Below are positions 36,328-45,517 of a stretch of 64,000 nucleotides of DNA, piece after piece. The notes beneath the pieces were generated by a model, which had not been told where the DNA came from, ran no database searches, and worked only from the letters and a program-made list of their open reading frames with translations. Made by a program: the position numbers and the translations under genes. How positions within the stretch are numbered: the first letter of the stretch is position 1; the number at the start of each line of letters is the position of its first letter. The stretch comes from Ochrobactrum sp. BTU1 (GTDB taxonomy: Bacteria; Pseudomonadota; Alphaproteobacteria; Rhizobiales; Rhizobiaceae): contig CP076355.1 in the NCBI GenBank assembly GCA_018798825.1, positions 898,001-962,000 on the forward strand, in the 5' to 3' direction.

Positions 36328-37356
36328 TTAATTCGCCTTAGCACCGATTTCTTTGTCCCAGCGCTCAAGGATTTCCTTGCGCTTGGTCGGTTCGCCATAG
36401 GTCTTGAAGTCGTAGTCGATCAGCTTGATATCCTCAAAGCGTGGCGACTCTTTCGGCACTTCGGCGTTCTTGTTGGATGGCAGCTGGAAGGATTTTGCAT
36501 CCTTCATCTTCGACTGGACTTCTGCTGTCAGCGCCCAATCATACCACTTTTTGGCGTTTTCAAGGTTACGCGCGCCCTTGATGATCGACATGGAGCCGAT
36601 TTCATAACCGGTACCTTCGCAAGGCGCAATCGACTTAATTGGGAAGCCTTCGGCAGTCATCGCAACCGCATCATGCATGAACACAATGCCGATGCCGTTT
36701 TCACCGCGGGCAGCTGACTTTACAGGTGCCGAACCCGACTTGGTGTATTGGGCCACATTTGCATTCAGCTTTGCCAGATATTCAAACGCCTTCTCTTCGC
36801 CCATCAACTGGATAAGCGTTGCCAGCGCCGTATAGGCGGTGCCGGAAGAATTCGGATTAGCCATCTGGATTTCGCCCTTATAGGACGGATCGAGCAGATC
36901 AGCCCAGCAGGCTGGTTCTTTCAGGTTCTTCTTCTTGAAAATATCGGTGTTATAGCCCCATCCGAGCGCACCCGCATAGACGCCCACAGTGCGGAACTCC
37001 GAGCTTTCTGCCTGCTTTTTTGCCCAGTCCTGCAATTGGTCGAGGAGTGGCGATTTATATTCGAGCGTCAGGCCTTCGGAAGCAGCTTGCAAATGCGGAT
37101 CGCCTGTACCGGCCCACCAGATATCGGTCTTCGGATTACGCGCCTCGGCGCGAACCTTGGCATAGGTTTCGCCAGAAGACAGGCGTACCATATTGACCTT
37201 GATATCAGTTTCTTTCTCGAAATTGTTCTTCATCTGCTCGCAGATCACCACGTCAGCCGAACAAATAAGATTGAGATTACCAGAAGCCTGTGCCGAAACC
37301 GCAAATGATGAAACGCCAGCGGCAAGTGCCGCGGCTGTGAGTGCCCAACGCATCAT
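36328..37356 (-). CDS. ABC transporter substrate-binding protein (AfuA-like; iron or hexose-phosphate family)
   Basis: A periplasmic binding protein of 342 residues with a signal peptide (about 1-24, ending QASG before NLNLICSADV). It belongs to the extracellular solute-binding family that includes FbpA, but lacks the paired iron tyrosines. Instead it has a GIVFMHDAVAMTAEG motif with adjacent His-Asp and a following CEGTGYEIG with Glu. These resemble the sugar-phosphate ligands of AfuA of Actinobacillus. It may bind a phosphorylated sugar or polyol. The phosphatase gene in the same operon supports this reading but does not prove it. Confidence 0.75.
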   Translation of the reverse strand: MMRWALTAAALAAGVSSFAVSAQASGNLNLICSADVVICEQMKNNFEKETDIKVNMVRLSSGETYAKVRAEARNPKTDIWWAGTGDPHLQAASEGLTLEYKSPLLDQLQDWAKKQAESSEFRTVGVYAGALGWGYNTDIFKKKNLKEPACWADLLDPSYKGEIQMANPNSSGTAYTALATLIQLMGEEKAFEYLAKLNANVAQYTKSGSAPVKSAARGENGIGIVFMHDAVAMTAEGFPIKSIAPCEGTGYEIGSMSIIKGARNLENAKKWYDWALTAEVQSKMKDAKSFQLPSNKNAEVPKESPRFEDIKLIDYDFKTYGEPTKRKEILERWDKEIGAKAN

Positions 37357-37577
37357 TATTCCTCCCTTTAGAGCACGGTTTGATCGGCTGAAAGCCTATC
37401 GCCCCCACCTCCACTTGTTTTACAGCGCCTCCACGCTGCGGCTTTTTGCAAGCCTGTGCACAGTCTTTGCCTTTTAAGCCTATGTGTCAATCTGCTTTTG
37501 TAAATTTCATTCTGAAAATTCTAGAAACGGTCTAATAATTCTGTTTCTGCACAGCCTTGCAACAATGTGCAAAAGCA

Positions 37578-37605
37578 AAAGAGGCGACCTGAAGACCGCC
37601 TCTTT
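37578..37605 (-). terminator. Terminator downstream of putA
   Basis: AAAGAGGCG (37578-37586) pairs with CGCCTCTTT (37597-37605). On the minus strand the exit is TTTTGCTTTTGC, a fair T-tract. It lies about 120 bases past the putA stop, beyond a palindromic repeat. Confidence 0.7.
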
Positions 37606-37615
37606 CTAAGTGATT

Positions 37616-37716
37616 TAGAGCTTGATCCAACCGATTTGAAACGCGGATCGATAAGATTTCGCTTCAAATAGAAACCATTAGAGGGCCAATCGGATTCATT
37701 GAGATTGGCGCTCTAA
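37616..37716. repeat. Second type of intergenic palindromic repeat
   Basis: A 100-base element between putA and its terminator. It opens TAGAGCTTGATCC and closes GGCGCTCTAA, with an internal inverted repeat CCAATC/GATTGG (37686-37708). It differs in sequence from the GCGCATCCCGAAAA family but sits in the same kind of place, just after a coding region. Similar elements are common in Rhizobiales genomes. Confidence 0.55.
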
Positions 37717-37723
37717 AGACCAA

Positions 37724-40700
37724 TCAGCCGATTGCCATCAGGCTGGCATTGCCGCCTGCAGCAGTTGTGTTGATGGAGGTTGAAACCTCTTCAAGCAACC
37801 AGCTCAGGCAATAGCAATCAGCGCTCTCAGCAAGCTGTGCCGAAGTCGCTGCCTGTGTCAGCACGAGCGGGCCTGGAAGAGCTGCCAGCTTCTTGTTGAT
37901 GTCGGTCAGGCGTTCGCCCTCTCCTTCGACAAGCGCACCAGCGAAAGGCGCATCTGCCTGCCAGTCCTTGGTCCAGACAACACGCCCAGCGACGCTTGAA
38001 GGCAAGTCCTTCAGAACATTTCGCAAGCCTGAAGCCTCGTCGACTACAGCTTCGTTGCCTGTAGCGAGTGCCGCTGTCAGCTGGCGATAGAGCCCGGTTT
38101 CACTCTGTGGAACCAGAAGAATACGACCACGCGCATGAAGCGCATACAGGTTGCGCTCACCAACAGGACCCGGAAGCTCGATATTCAAACCAAGTGCAGA
38201 AGCACTGCCGGTTTCACGAGCAGCCAGTGCCAGTTCGTTCATGCCACGATTGCCAAGCCACTTTGCGAAATCGTTGAGCGCGGCATCGGTGTGAACCGAA
38301 GCCATGCGCGGCGGGATTGGCGCTGTTTCAACAAGGCGGCCGAGATAGAGCGGACCGCCAGCCTTCGGGCCCGTGCCGGACAGACCACGGCCACCGAAAG
38401 GCTGGACGCCCACAATCGCACCGATAACGTTGCGATTAATATAGACGTTGCCAACGCGGATGCGATCAGCAACGTGAGCGATAGTTTCATCAAGACGCGT
38501 ATGCAGGCCGAAAGTCAGGCCATAGCCGGTTGCATTAATGTCATCGATCAGGCGGTCCATGTCGTTACGCTTGTAGCGCACAACATGCAGAACCGGACCA
38601 AACACCTCACGCTTCAAATCGCGCAGACTGTCGATCTCAACGATGGTTGGCGCAACGAAAGTGCCCTTCCCGGTTTCAGGTCCAAGCGGAAGCTGCTCCA
38701 CCTTACGACCCAAATCGCGCATCGTCTGAACGTGCTTCTCGATGATATCCTTGGCTTCAGCAGTAATTACGGCGCCAATATCAACTTTCAGCGTGTCAGT
38801 ACGGCCAATGGACAGTTCCTTGAGCGCGCCCTTGAGCATGGTCAGAATGCGATCAGCAACATCTTCCTGCAGGCACAGAACGCGCAGAGCCGAACAACGC
38901 TGACCGGCGCTGTCGAAAGCTGAACCGATCACGTCGAATACGACTTGCTCGGCAAGAGCGGACGAATCCACGATCATGGCGTTCTGGCCACCGGTTTCAG
39001 CAATCAGCGGGATCGGCTTGCCATTAGGCAGCAGACGCGACGCAAGCTGTTTCTGAATAAGACGTGCAACTTCGGTTGACCCGGTGAACATCACGCCACA
39101 GGTTTCCTGTGCTGCAACGAGAGCTGCACCAATGCGGCCATCGCCGGGCAGTAGCTGCAATGCATCGGCGGGAATGCCAGCTTCATGCAGAATGCGAACG
39201 CCCTGCGCTGCGATGAGCGGGGTTTCTTCGGCAGGCTTTGCCAGAACCGGATTGCCTGCAACAAGGGCTGCTGCAATCTGGCCGGTGAAGATCGCCAGCG
39301 GGAAGTTCCATGGGCTGATACAGACAATCGGACCGAGCGGCTTGTGCGCAACGCCCAGCGTGCGGCGGGTCTGTTCGGCATAATAGCGCAGGAAGTCGAT
39401 AGCTTCGCGCACTTCTGCAATCGCGTTTGGCATGGACTTGCCTGCTTCACGCATGATGAGACCGAGAAGTTCTGCCATTTCACGCTGCATGATGTCGGCA
39501 GCACGATCAAGGCAGGCTGCACGATCGGCAGGCGAAACCTGAGACCAGCTTGCAACAGCCTTCTCAGCCGCTTTCATTGCTTGTGCAACATCGTCGGCGG
39601 CGATTTCCGTAACCGTACCCACGACATCGGAATGATCACCGGGGTTCAGGACCGGGCGGCTTTCACCCTTAACCTTGGCACCGGCAACCTGCGGCTCCGC
39701 AGTCCAGGCGCGCGAAGCATTGGCCTTAAGCGTTTCGCTCAGTTCTGCCAGCTGCTCTTCATTAGAAAGGTCAAACCCTGCCGAGTTTTTGCGAATGCCA
39801 TAAAGACCTTCAGGCAGGTTGATCTGGTCGTGACGCGCACCGACAACGGCCATCGAACGAACGACTTCCGCAGGATCGGCAATCAGTTCATCAACCGACA
39901 CGCTTTTGTCGCCAATGCGATTGACGAAGGAAGAGTTCGCACCGTTTTCAAGCAGACGACGGACCAGATAGGCCAGCAGCGTTTCATGCGTACCAACCGG
40001 CGCATAAATGCGAGCTGGACGACCCAGCTTTGATGGACCGACTACTTCGTCATAAAGCGGCTCGCCCATGCCATGCAGGCACTGGAATTCGTAAGAGCCG
40101 GTTTTGAAGTCCGGGCCTGCCAGATGATAGATCGTGGCAAGCGTCTGCGCATTATGCGTTGCAAACTGCGGGAAGATCACATCGCGGGCGCCAAGCAACT
40201 TTCGGGCGCAAGCAATGTAGGAAACGTCGGTATGAACCTTACGGGTGTAAACAGGGAAATCTTCAAGGCCATCAACTTGCGCACGCTTGATTTCGGCATC
40301 CCAGTAAGCGCCCTTGACGAGACGAACCATCACGCGACGATTGTTGCGGCGGGCAAGATCAATAATGAAATCAAGCACAAACGGGCAGCGCTTGCCATAG
40401 GCCTGCACCACGAAGCCGATGCCTTCCCAATCGCTAAGATCAGGATCTTCAATCAAGCTCTGCAGAAGATCGAGCGAAAGCTCAAGACGGTCTGCTTCTT
40501 CGGCATCGATGTTGAGGCCGATATTATACTTCTTGGAAAGGGCTGCGAGCGCCTTCACCTTTGGCAGAAGTTCGCCCATGACGCGTTCGCTCTGCGCGCG
40601 AACATAGCGCGGATGCAGCGCCGAAAGCTTGATCGAAATGCCCGGACCATCATAGATGCCGCGGCCGGCGGAAGCGCGACCGATCGCGTGAATCGCAGTC

Positions 40701-41407
40701 TCGTAATCCTTGTAATAACGTTCTGCGTCAGCAGCAGTCGTGGCAGCTTCACCGAGCATGTCGTAGGAATAACGGAATCCGCGCTCTTCAAGCGATTTTG
40801 CGCGCTTCAGTGCTTCATCGATACTTTCGCCGGTCACGAACTGCTCACCCATCATGCGCATGGCCATATCCACGCCGCGGCGGATGACCGGCTCACCACA
40901 ACGGGCGATCAGACGAGTAAGTGCTGCCGAAAGACCGCTGTCATTCACGGTGTTGGTGAGCTTGCCGGTGACAACAAGCCCCCAGGTTGCAGCATTGACG
41001 AACAGCGAACGACCGCCGCCGACATGCGACTTCCAATCGCCATTGGAAATTTTGTCACGGATCAGCGCATCACGCGTTGCCATATCCGGAATACGCAGCA
41101 GAGCTTCGGCAAGGCACATCAGCGCCACGCCTTCCTGGCTCGACAGCGAATATTCATGCACCAGACCTTCAACGCCCGTTCCCTTGTGCTTGGCACGCAG
41201 GGCTTCGATCAGCTTGCGAGCGGTCGCTCTGATCTTCTTAGTCGTTTCTTCAGGCAGGGTCGCCTGCTGAACCAGTGCGGTCACGCATTCAGCTTCTGGC
41301 CGACGATAGGCATCGGTGATCGCCTTGCGCAGAGGTGTCTTCTCGCGGATTGGCGGCGCGAAGCTCTGGAAAACAGGTGTGGTGTGAGCGGATACTTTAT
41401 CAGTCAT
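37724..41407 (-). CDS. putA: Bifunctional proline dehydrogenase / delta-1-pyrroline-5-carboxylate dehydrogenase PutA
   Basis: A 1227-residue enzyme that oxidises proline to glutamate in two steps. The FAD-dependent proline dehydrogenase barrel (about residues 190-480) includes MVRLVKGAYWDAEIKRAQ and YEFQCLHGMGEPLYD. The NAD-dependent aldehyde dehydrogenase (about 560-1010) has PWNFPLAIFTGQIAAALVAG, the catalytic Cys in FDSAGQRCSALRVL and ETGGQNAMIVD. The N-terminus has no ribbon-helix-helix, so it does not repress itself, unlike E. coli PutA. The divergent Lrp-type gene takes over regulation. Confidence 0.96.
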   Translation of the reverse strand: MTDKVSAHTTPVFQSFAPPIREKTPLRKAITDAYRRPEAECVTALVQQATLPEETTKKIRATARKLIEALRAKHKGTGVEGLVHEYSLSSQEGVALMCLAEALLRIPDMATRDALIRDKISNGDWKSHVGGGRSLFVNAATWGLVVTGKLTNTVNDSGLSAALTRLIARCGEPVIRRGVDMAMRMMGEQFVTGESIDEALKRAKSLEERGFRYSYDMLGEAATTAADAERYYKDYETAIHAIGRASAGRGIYDGPGISIKLSALHPRYVRAQSERVMGELLPKVKALAALSKKYNIGLNIDAEEADRLELSLDLLQSLIEDPDLSDWEGIGFVVQAYGKRCPFVLDFIIDLARRNNRRVMVRLVKGAYWDAEIKRAQVDGLEDFPVYTRKVHTDVSYIACARKLLGARDVIFPQFATHNAQTLATIYHLAGPDFKTGSYEFQCLHGMGEPLYDEVVGPSKLGRPARIYAPVGTHETLLAYLVRRLLENGANSSFVNRIGDKSVSVDELIADPAEVVRSMAVVGARHDQINLPEGLYGIRKNSAGFDLSNEEQLAELSETLKANASRAWTAEPQVAGAKVKGESRPVLNPGDHSDVVGTVTEIAADDVAQAMKAAEKAVASWSQVSPADRAACLDRAADIMQREMAELLGLIMREAGKSMPNAIAEVREAIDFLRYYAEQTRRTLGVAHKPLGPIVCISPWNFPLAIFTGQIAAALVAGNPVLAKPAEETPLIAAQGVRILHEAGIPADALQLLPGDGRIGAALVAAQETCGVMFTGSTEVARLIQKQLASRLLPNGKPIPLIAETGGQNAMIVDSSALAEQVVFDVIGSAFDSAGQRCSALRVLCLQEDVADRILTMLKGALKELSIGRTDTLKVDIGAVITAEAKDIIEKHVQTMRDLGRKVEQLPLGPETGKGTFVAPTIVEIDSLRDLKREVFGPVLHVVRYKRNDMDRLIDDINATGYGLTFGLHTRLDETIAHVADRIRVGNVYINRNVIGAIVGVQPFGGRGLSGTGPKAGGPLYLGRLVETAPIPPRMASVHTDAALNDFAKWLGNRGMNELALAARETGSASALGLNIELPGPVGERNLYALHARGRILLVPQSETGLYRQLTAALATGNEAVVDEASGLRNVLKDLPSSVAGRVVWTKDWQADAPFAGALVEGEGERLTDINKKLAALPGPLVLTQAATSAQLAESADCYCLSWLLEEVSTSINTTAAGGNASLMAIG

Positions 41408-41558
41408 GGTGCAATGCTCGCAAAAACAGGCTTAAGCCCAATTCAACTATGCTTATATGTGGTCGCACACTATCATCGACGCAAATTGCATTCTGTCTTC
41501 ATTTGATCCATATAAAGGCAAATCGATCTTATTAAAGCGACTTCAAGAGGCAGTTTGA

Positions 41559-42053
41559 ATGCGAAAGATAGACTCCGTAGACGATCTGGATCAGTTCGAT
41601 CGTCGCATTCTTGAAGTGCTGAGCGATGATGGTCGCATTGCCATGACGGAGTTGTCAAAAAAAGTCGGTCTTTCCAAGACGCCGTGTCAGGCACGCGTCA
41701 AAAGATTGGTCGATGAAGGCTATATTATCGGCTTTCGCGCAGCGATTGATCCCGAAAAGCTTGGCCTTGATCATATCGCTTTTACGACCGTGAAATTATC
41801 CGACACGCGCGAAGCGGCCCTCACCGCCTTTAACGTTGCGGTGCGCAAGATACGCGAAGTCGAAGAATGCCACATGATTGCAAGCTCTTTCGACTATCTG
41901 CTGAAAGTGCGGACGCCCAACATCCGGCGTTACCGCGAGGTGCTGGGCGAGAAAATCTCCAGTCTGCCGAATGTGGCAAGCACCTCCACTTTTGTGGTGA
42001 TGGAGTCTGTCAAAGACAACCGCCCGGTCAGAGTTTATCCGGGCGCATTGTAA
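41559..42053 (+). CDS. putR: Lrp-family activator of putA (PutR)
   Basis: A 164-residue Lrp/AsnC regulator with an N-terminal helix-turn-helix (LDQFDRRILEVLSDDGR, then MTELSKKVGLSKTPCQARVK) and a C-terminal RAM ligand-binding domain (HIAFTTVKLSD, VEECHMIASSFDYLLKV). It is divergent from putA with 151 bases between. In Agrobacterium and Brucella relatives PutR in this position activates putA in response to proline. A palindromic repeat follows 17 bases after the stop. Confidence 0.93.
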   Translation: MRKIDSVDDLDQFDRRILEVLSDDGRIAMTELSKKVGLSKTPCQARVKRLVDEGYIIGFRAAIDPEKLGLDHIAFTTVKLSDTREAALTAFNVAVRKIREVEECHMIASSFDYLLKVRTPNIRRYREVLGEKISSLPNVASTSTFVVMESVKDNRPVRVYPGAL

Positions 42054-42069
42054 GTGTTCACTTCACACT

Positions 42070-42101
42070 TATCCCGAAAACTGGTTCCACTTTTCGGGAT
42101 A
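42070..42101. repeat. Short palindromic repeat between putR and mtlK
   Basis: TATCCCGAAAA (42070-42080) pairs with TTTTCGGGATA (42091-42101), an 11-bp perfect stem. The loop contains the GGTTCCAC core of the GCGCATCCCGAAAA family in reverse orientation. It lies between convergent genes and could serve as their transcript end. Confidence 0.75.
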
Positions 42102-42105
42102 GATT

Positions 42106-43590
42106 TTATAGAGGCTGATCTGCCAGATAACGTTCGAGCGTTTTGGCTGTACCATCCTGCCAGATACGCTTGAGCGCCGCCGAGAAGGCATCGATATAGG
42201 CAGGATTGGTGGCTAATGCGCCGAAAATGTCGGGCATTTCGAGCCAGCGCGCCGGTTCGTCCTTGGCAAGCACCGCCTGCTTCACCAGACGATCCCATGA
42301 CGGATCATTGGGTTCGATCACCGTACCGCTGTCCGTCGTTCCATAGCAGTAGCGGCACCAAAGAGCGGATACCAGTGCAAGGCCCGTGACCGAATGGCCT
42401 TTGGCCAGGCGATCTGAAACTGTAGGCAGAATAAATTTCGGCTGACGGTTGGAACCGTCAAGACACAAACGGCGGATTGTGTCGCCGATCTTTGGATTGG
42501 CAAAACGCTTGTCGATAAGCAGGCGGTAGTCTTCAAGAACCGTATTTGGAACTGGAGGCACTTCGGGAATGATTTCTTCCTTGGTGAGTTTTTCCAGATA
42601 CTGCCGGATGATCGGATTTTCCATTGCTTCATGCACGAAATGGATATCGAGAAGCCCACCCGGATAAGCAATCGCCGCATGTCCGCCATTGAGGATACGG
42701 ATTTTCATCAGCTCATAAGCGTCGACTTGATCGGAGAAGATCACACCGACTTTATGCAACCGTGGACGCCCAGTCGGGAACTTGTCCTCAATCACCCACT
42801 GCTTGAAACCTTCGCAAAACACCGGCCAGCCATCTTCTACTTCAAAACCTTTCAGGGCAATATCGCGTTCGCGTGAACCGGTTGCAGGCGTAATACGGTC
42901 GACCATTGAATTCGGAAAGGCCACATTAGCGGCGATCCAATCAGCAAATTCCGGATCGCTGAGCTTGGCAACACCTACGACAGCATCTTCGGTAACGTGG
43001 CCATTGCCGGGAATATTATCGCAGGACATGACGGTAAACGGCTCAACTTCAGCATCTTTGCGCAGTTTAAGCGCCTGCACAATGAGGCCGAAGACCGTAT
43101 TCGGCTTATTGGTATGAACGCTGTCATAGACAATATCTGGATGCGCCGGATCAAAATGCTGGCTTGCTGGATCGATGTAGTAGCCACCTTCGGTGATCGT
43201 CATCGAAACGATGCGGATATCCGGAGAAGTCAGGTAGGCCATTAGGGCTTTCCGGCCCTCATCCGTGGATATGGTTACGTAATCAATCATCGATGCTGTA
43301 ATGCGTGCGCTGGAATTATCGGCTTCCTGCTCGACAACCGTGGTAAGCCAGTCCTGCGCTTTCAGCGTGTCACACATGACACCATCGCTCGCACGAACGC
43401 CCGCACCAACCAAAGCCCAGTCGTGATCAAGCCCCAGACCAAACAAGTCATCGAGATAAACGGCCTGATGTGCTCGATGGAAATTACCAACGCCGAAATG
43501 CACGATCCCGGGCTTTAATACCGCAAGATCGTAGCCCGGTTTTTGAACCTTGGTGAAGCCAGGCAAAGTGGCGCGCGTCAGTTTGGTCAT
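42106..43590 (-). CDS. mtlK: Mannitol 2-dehydrogenase-family polyol dehydrogenase
   Basis: A 494-residue long-chain polyol dehydrogenase that oxidises D-mannitol (or a related polyol) to the 2-keto sugar with NAD. Family marks are VHFGVGNFHRAHQAVYLDDL at the start, SCDNIPGNGHVTED mid-protein and the catalytic KIRILNGGHAAIAYPGG (Lys...Asn...His). It is the last gene of the polyol operon, 18 bases after the alcohol dehydrogenase. Arabinitol or other hexitols are possible substrates. Confidence 0.9.
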   Translation of the reverse strand: MTKLTRATLPGFTKVQKPGYDLAVLKPGIVHFGVGNFHRAHQAVYLDDLFGLGLDHDWALVGAGVRASDGVMCDTLKAQDWLTTVVEQEADNSSARITASMIDYVTISTDEGRKALMAYLTSPDIRIVSMTITEGGYYIDPASQHFDPAHPDIVYDSVHTNKPNTVFGLIVQALKLRKDAEVEPFTVMSCDNIPGNGHVTEDAVVGVAKLSDPEFADWIAANVAFPNSMVDRITPATGSRERDIALKGFEVEDGWPVFCEGFKQWVIEDKFPTGRPRLHKVGVIFSDQVDAYELMKIRILNGGHAAIAYPGGLLDIHFVHEAMENPIIRQYLEKLTKEEIIPEVPPVPNTVLEDYRLLIDKRFANPKIGDTIRRLCLDGSNRQPKFILPTVSDRLAKGHSVTGLALVSALWCRYCYGTTDSGTVIEPNDPSWDRLVKQAVLAKDEPARWLEMPDIFGALATNPAYIDAFSAALKRIWQDGTAKTLERYLADQPL

Positions 43591-43608
43591 GAAAACTTCC
43601 TCCTGAAA

Positions 43609-44619
43609 TCAAGCCGGAATGAACTGAACTTTCATCGTAGCAGGATCCCCCCCCTGCTTTGAAAAGAAAGGCAGCATTTCTTCAATCGGTAGGCGATGCG
43701 AAACAAGACGAGCCATTTCGCCATTATCTTTATGAAGAATTTCGAGCGCTTGCGGAATATTGAGATTGAGTGAATGTGAACCAGCAATGCGGATCTGGCG
43801 GCGGAAGATTTCAAATGGCGCCACCGACATGCGTGCATCGGGTGCGCAAACACCGAACACCAACGCCGTACCACCATCAGCAGTAAAGCCGACCATTCCT
43901 TCGGCGACTTTCGCAATGCCGGTAGCGTCAGCCACGAAATCAAAACTCTTCTTGCGCGCATCAAGCTCTGCTGAACCCGAGACAACAGGCTCCAGTCCGA
44001 GACTTTCGGTAAAAGCCAGACGATGTTCGTTGATGTCTGCAACCGCGATTTTTTCAACGCCTTGCGCTTTGAGAGACAGCGCAAGCAAAAGGCCGATCGG
44101 TCCAGCCCCGAACACCAGAGCCGTTTCAGACCCTTGCGGGCCTGCCTTCAGCTCAGCTGCACCAAGTCCATTGAGGACGCACGCCAGGGGCTCTGCAAGC
44201 GCCGCCACATGGAAAGGCAAGGTGCCAATCCCGTGAAGATGCTGCGCATTCACAACGCTTCTATCGGCAAAGCCCCCATTGTGCGTAACACCATAGGCTT
44301 TAAGATCAGCACACAGATTGGTCAGTCCCTTCCTACAGGCACGACAGTGGCCGCAGGCAATATTGGGGTCGACGGCCACCCGATCGCCAGTCTTCACGTT
44401 CGTCACGTCGTCCGCGACTGCAATCACGACACCCGAATATTCATGCCCCGGCACAAGTGGAAATGAACTTGTGCCGTAACGGCCATGCAGCACGTCAATA
44501 TCCGTGTGACATAGCCCTGAAGCCTTGACTTCAATCAAGGCGTGTCCGGGTTGGAGCTCAGGGTCGGGGAGTTCGGCAAGCGCCGCTACGCCACGCTCTG
44601 TAAAGTAAATGGCCTTCAT
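43609..44619 (-). CDS. Zinc-dependent polyol/alcohol dehydrogenase (medium-chain)
   Basis: A 336-residue MDR enzyme. The catalytic zinc ligands are in GLCHTDIDVLHG and PGHEYSGVV, the structural zinc in CGHCRACRKGLTNLC, and the nucleotide fold in ALVFGAGPIGLLLALSL. It resembles sorbitol/L-iditol or galactitol dehydrogenases. The start at 44619 (MKAIYFTERG) has GAAGAG upstream; the longer open frame from 44757 would overlap the short-chain dehydrogenase gene. It sits between that gene and mtlK. Confidence 0.88.
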   Translation of the reverse strand: MKAIYFTERGVAALAELPDPELQPGHALIEVKASGLCHTDIDVLHGRYGTSSFPLVPGHEYSGVVIAVADDVTNVKTGDRVAVDPNIACGHCRACRKGLTNLCADLKAYGVTHNGGFADRSVVNAQHLHGIGTLPFHVAALAEPLACVLNGLGAAELKAGPQGSETALVFGAGPIGLLLALSLKAQGVEKIAVADINEHRLAFTESLGLEPVVSGSAELDARKKSFDFVADATGIAKVAEGMVGFTADGGTALVFGVCAPDARMSVAPFEIFRRQIRIAGSHSLNLNIPQALEILHKDNGEMARLVSHRLPIEEMLPFFSKQGGDPATMKVQFIPA

Positions 44620-44638
44620 CTCTTCACCCAAAAATGGC

Positions 44639-45409
44639 TCAAGCCATCCAGTTTCCACCATCAACACCAAATGTCTGGGCGAGGATATAATCACTTTCGG
44701 ACGAAGCCAAGAAAATCGCCATGCCTGTAATATCTTGCGGGTTTGCGAAGCGGCCAATCGGGACTGATTTCGCGACGGAGGCTTTCTTTTCCCCCGGTTT
44801 CAGGCCTTCCCACTTAGCAAAATTCGCATCGACCACGTCCCAATGCTCGCCGTCAACAACGCCTGGAGCAATGGCGTTGACCTGAATATTGTGTTTGACG
44901 AGTGCAAGTGCGGCAGACTGTGTGGCCGAGATTATTGCTGCTTTTGACAGACAATAAAGAGTAACAAGTCCTTCACCGCGGCGACCTGCCTGGCTTGCCA
45001 TATTGATAATTTTGCCACCACGACCACGCTCGATCATGACATTCGATACAGCTTTCATCATGAAAAGCGGACCTTTGAGGTTGATCCCCAGAACACGTTC
45101 ATAACTGTCTTCGGTGATGGCGTTGATAGGCGCCATGTCGAAGATTGCGGCATTATTGACCAGAATATCGATGCCGTCATGTTTCTTGTCGATCTCGGCC
45201 ACGACTGCTTCGATATCTGCGAGGTCGGTCACATCCAGCTTCACCGCTGTCACCGCACCGCCGAGGCCGCGCGCCGCTTTCGTTGCACGTTCGATGTTAA
45301 TGTCTGCGATGATGACCTTGGCACCCTCACGCGCATAGGCTTCTGCGAAGCCAAGGCCAATACCGCGTGCAGCTCCAGTGATGAGGGCAACTTTATCTTT
45401 CAGTCTCAT
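44639..45409 (-). CDS. smoS: Short-chain sorbitol/galactitol dehydrogenase (SmoS-like)
   Basis: A 256-residue SDR enzyme with TGAARGIGLGFAEAYAREGA (nucleotide site), NMASQAGRRGEG with the catalytic Ser, and YCLSKAAIISATQSAAL with Tyr and Lys. It is closest in pattern to Rhodobacter SmoS, which oxidises D-sorbitol to fructose. The start at 45409 (MRLKDKVALITG) has GGAG 8 bases upstream; the frame's earlier ATG at 45454 falls in the repeat region. It follows the ABC ATPase gene with a palindromic repeat between. Confidence 0.88.
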   Translation of the reverse strand: MRLKDKVALITGAARGIGLGFAEAYAREGAKVIIADINIERATKAARGLGGAVTAVKLDVTDLADIEAVVAEIDKKHDGIDILVNNAAIFDMAPINAITEDSYERVLGINLKGPLFMMKAVSNVMIERGRGGKIINMASQAGRRGEGLVTLYCLSKAAIISATQSAALALVKHNIQVNAIAPGVVDGEHWDVVDANFAKWEGLKPGEKKASVAKSVPIGRFANPQDITGMAIFLASSESDYILAQTFGVDGGNWMA

Positions 45410-45448
45410 AGGAATTCTCCGGGAGAGTTCTTCATCAGTGCAGTGGAA

Positions 45449-45490
45449 GCGCATCCCGAAAATTCCAATAGGCCTTCGGACACGATGCGC
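45449..45490. repeat. Degenerate palindromic repeat inside the polyol operon
   Basis: GCGCATC (45449-45455) pairs with GATGCGC (45484-45490); the interior (CCGAAAATTCC...GGCCTTCGG) is a diverged copy of the GCGCATCCCGAAAA element. It lies between smoK and smoS, that is, inside an operon, where it could affect message processing. Confidence 0.65.
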
Positions 45491-45517
45491 GTTATGAAAA
45501 TCAGCTCATCAGGCGCT

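Noticed and set aside
40073..41506. A 477-codon plus-strand frame
   Set aside because: Antisense to putA, which is certain; the translation has no recognisable domain.
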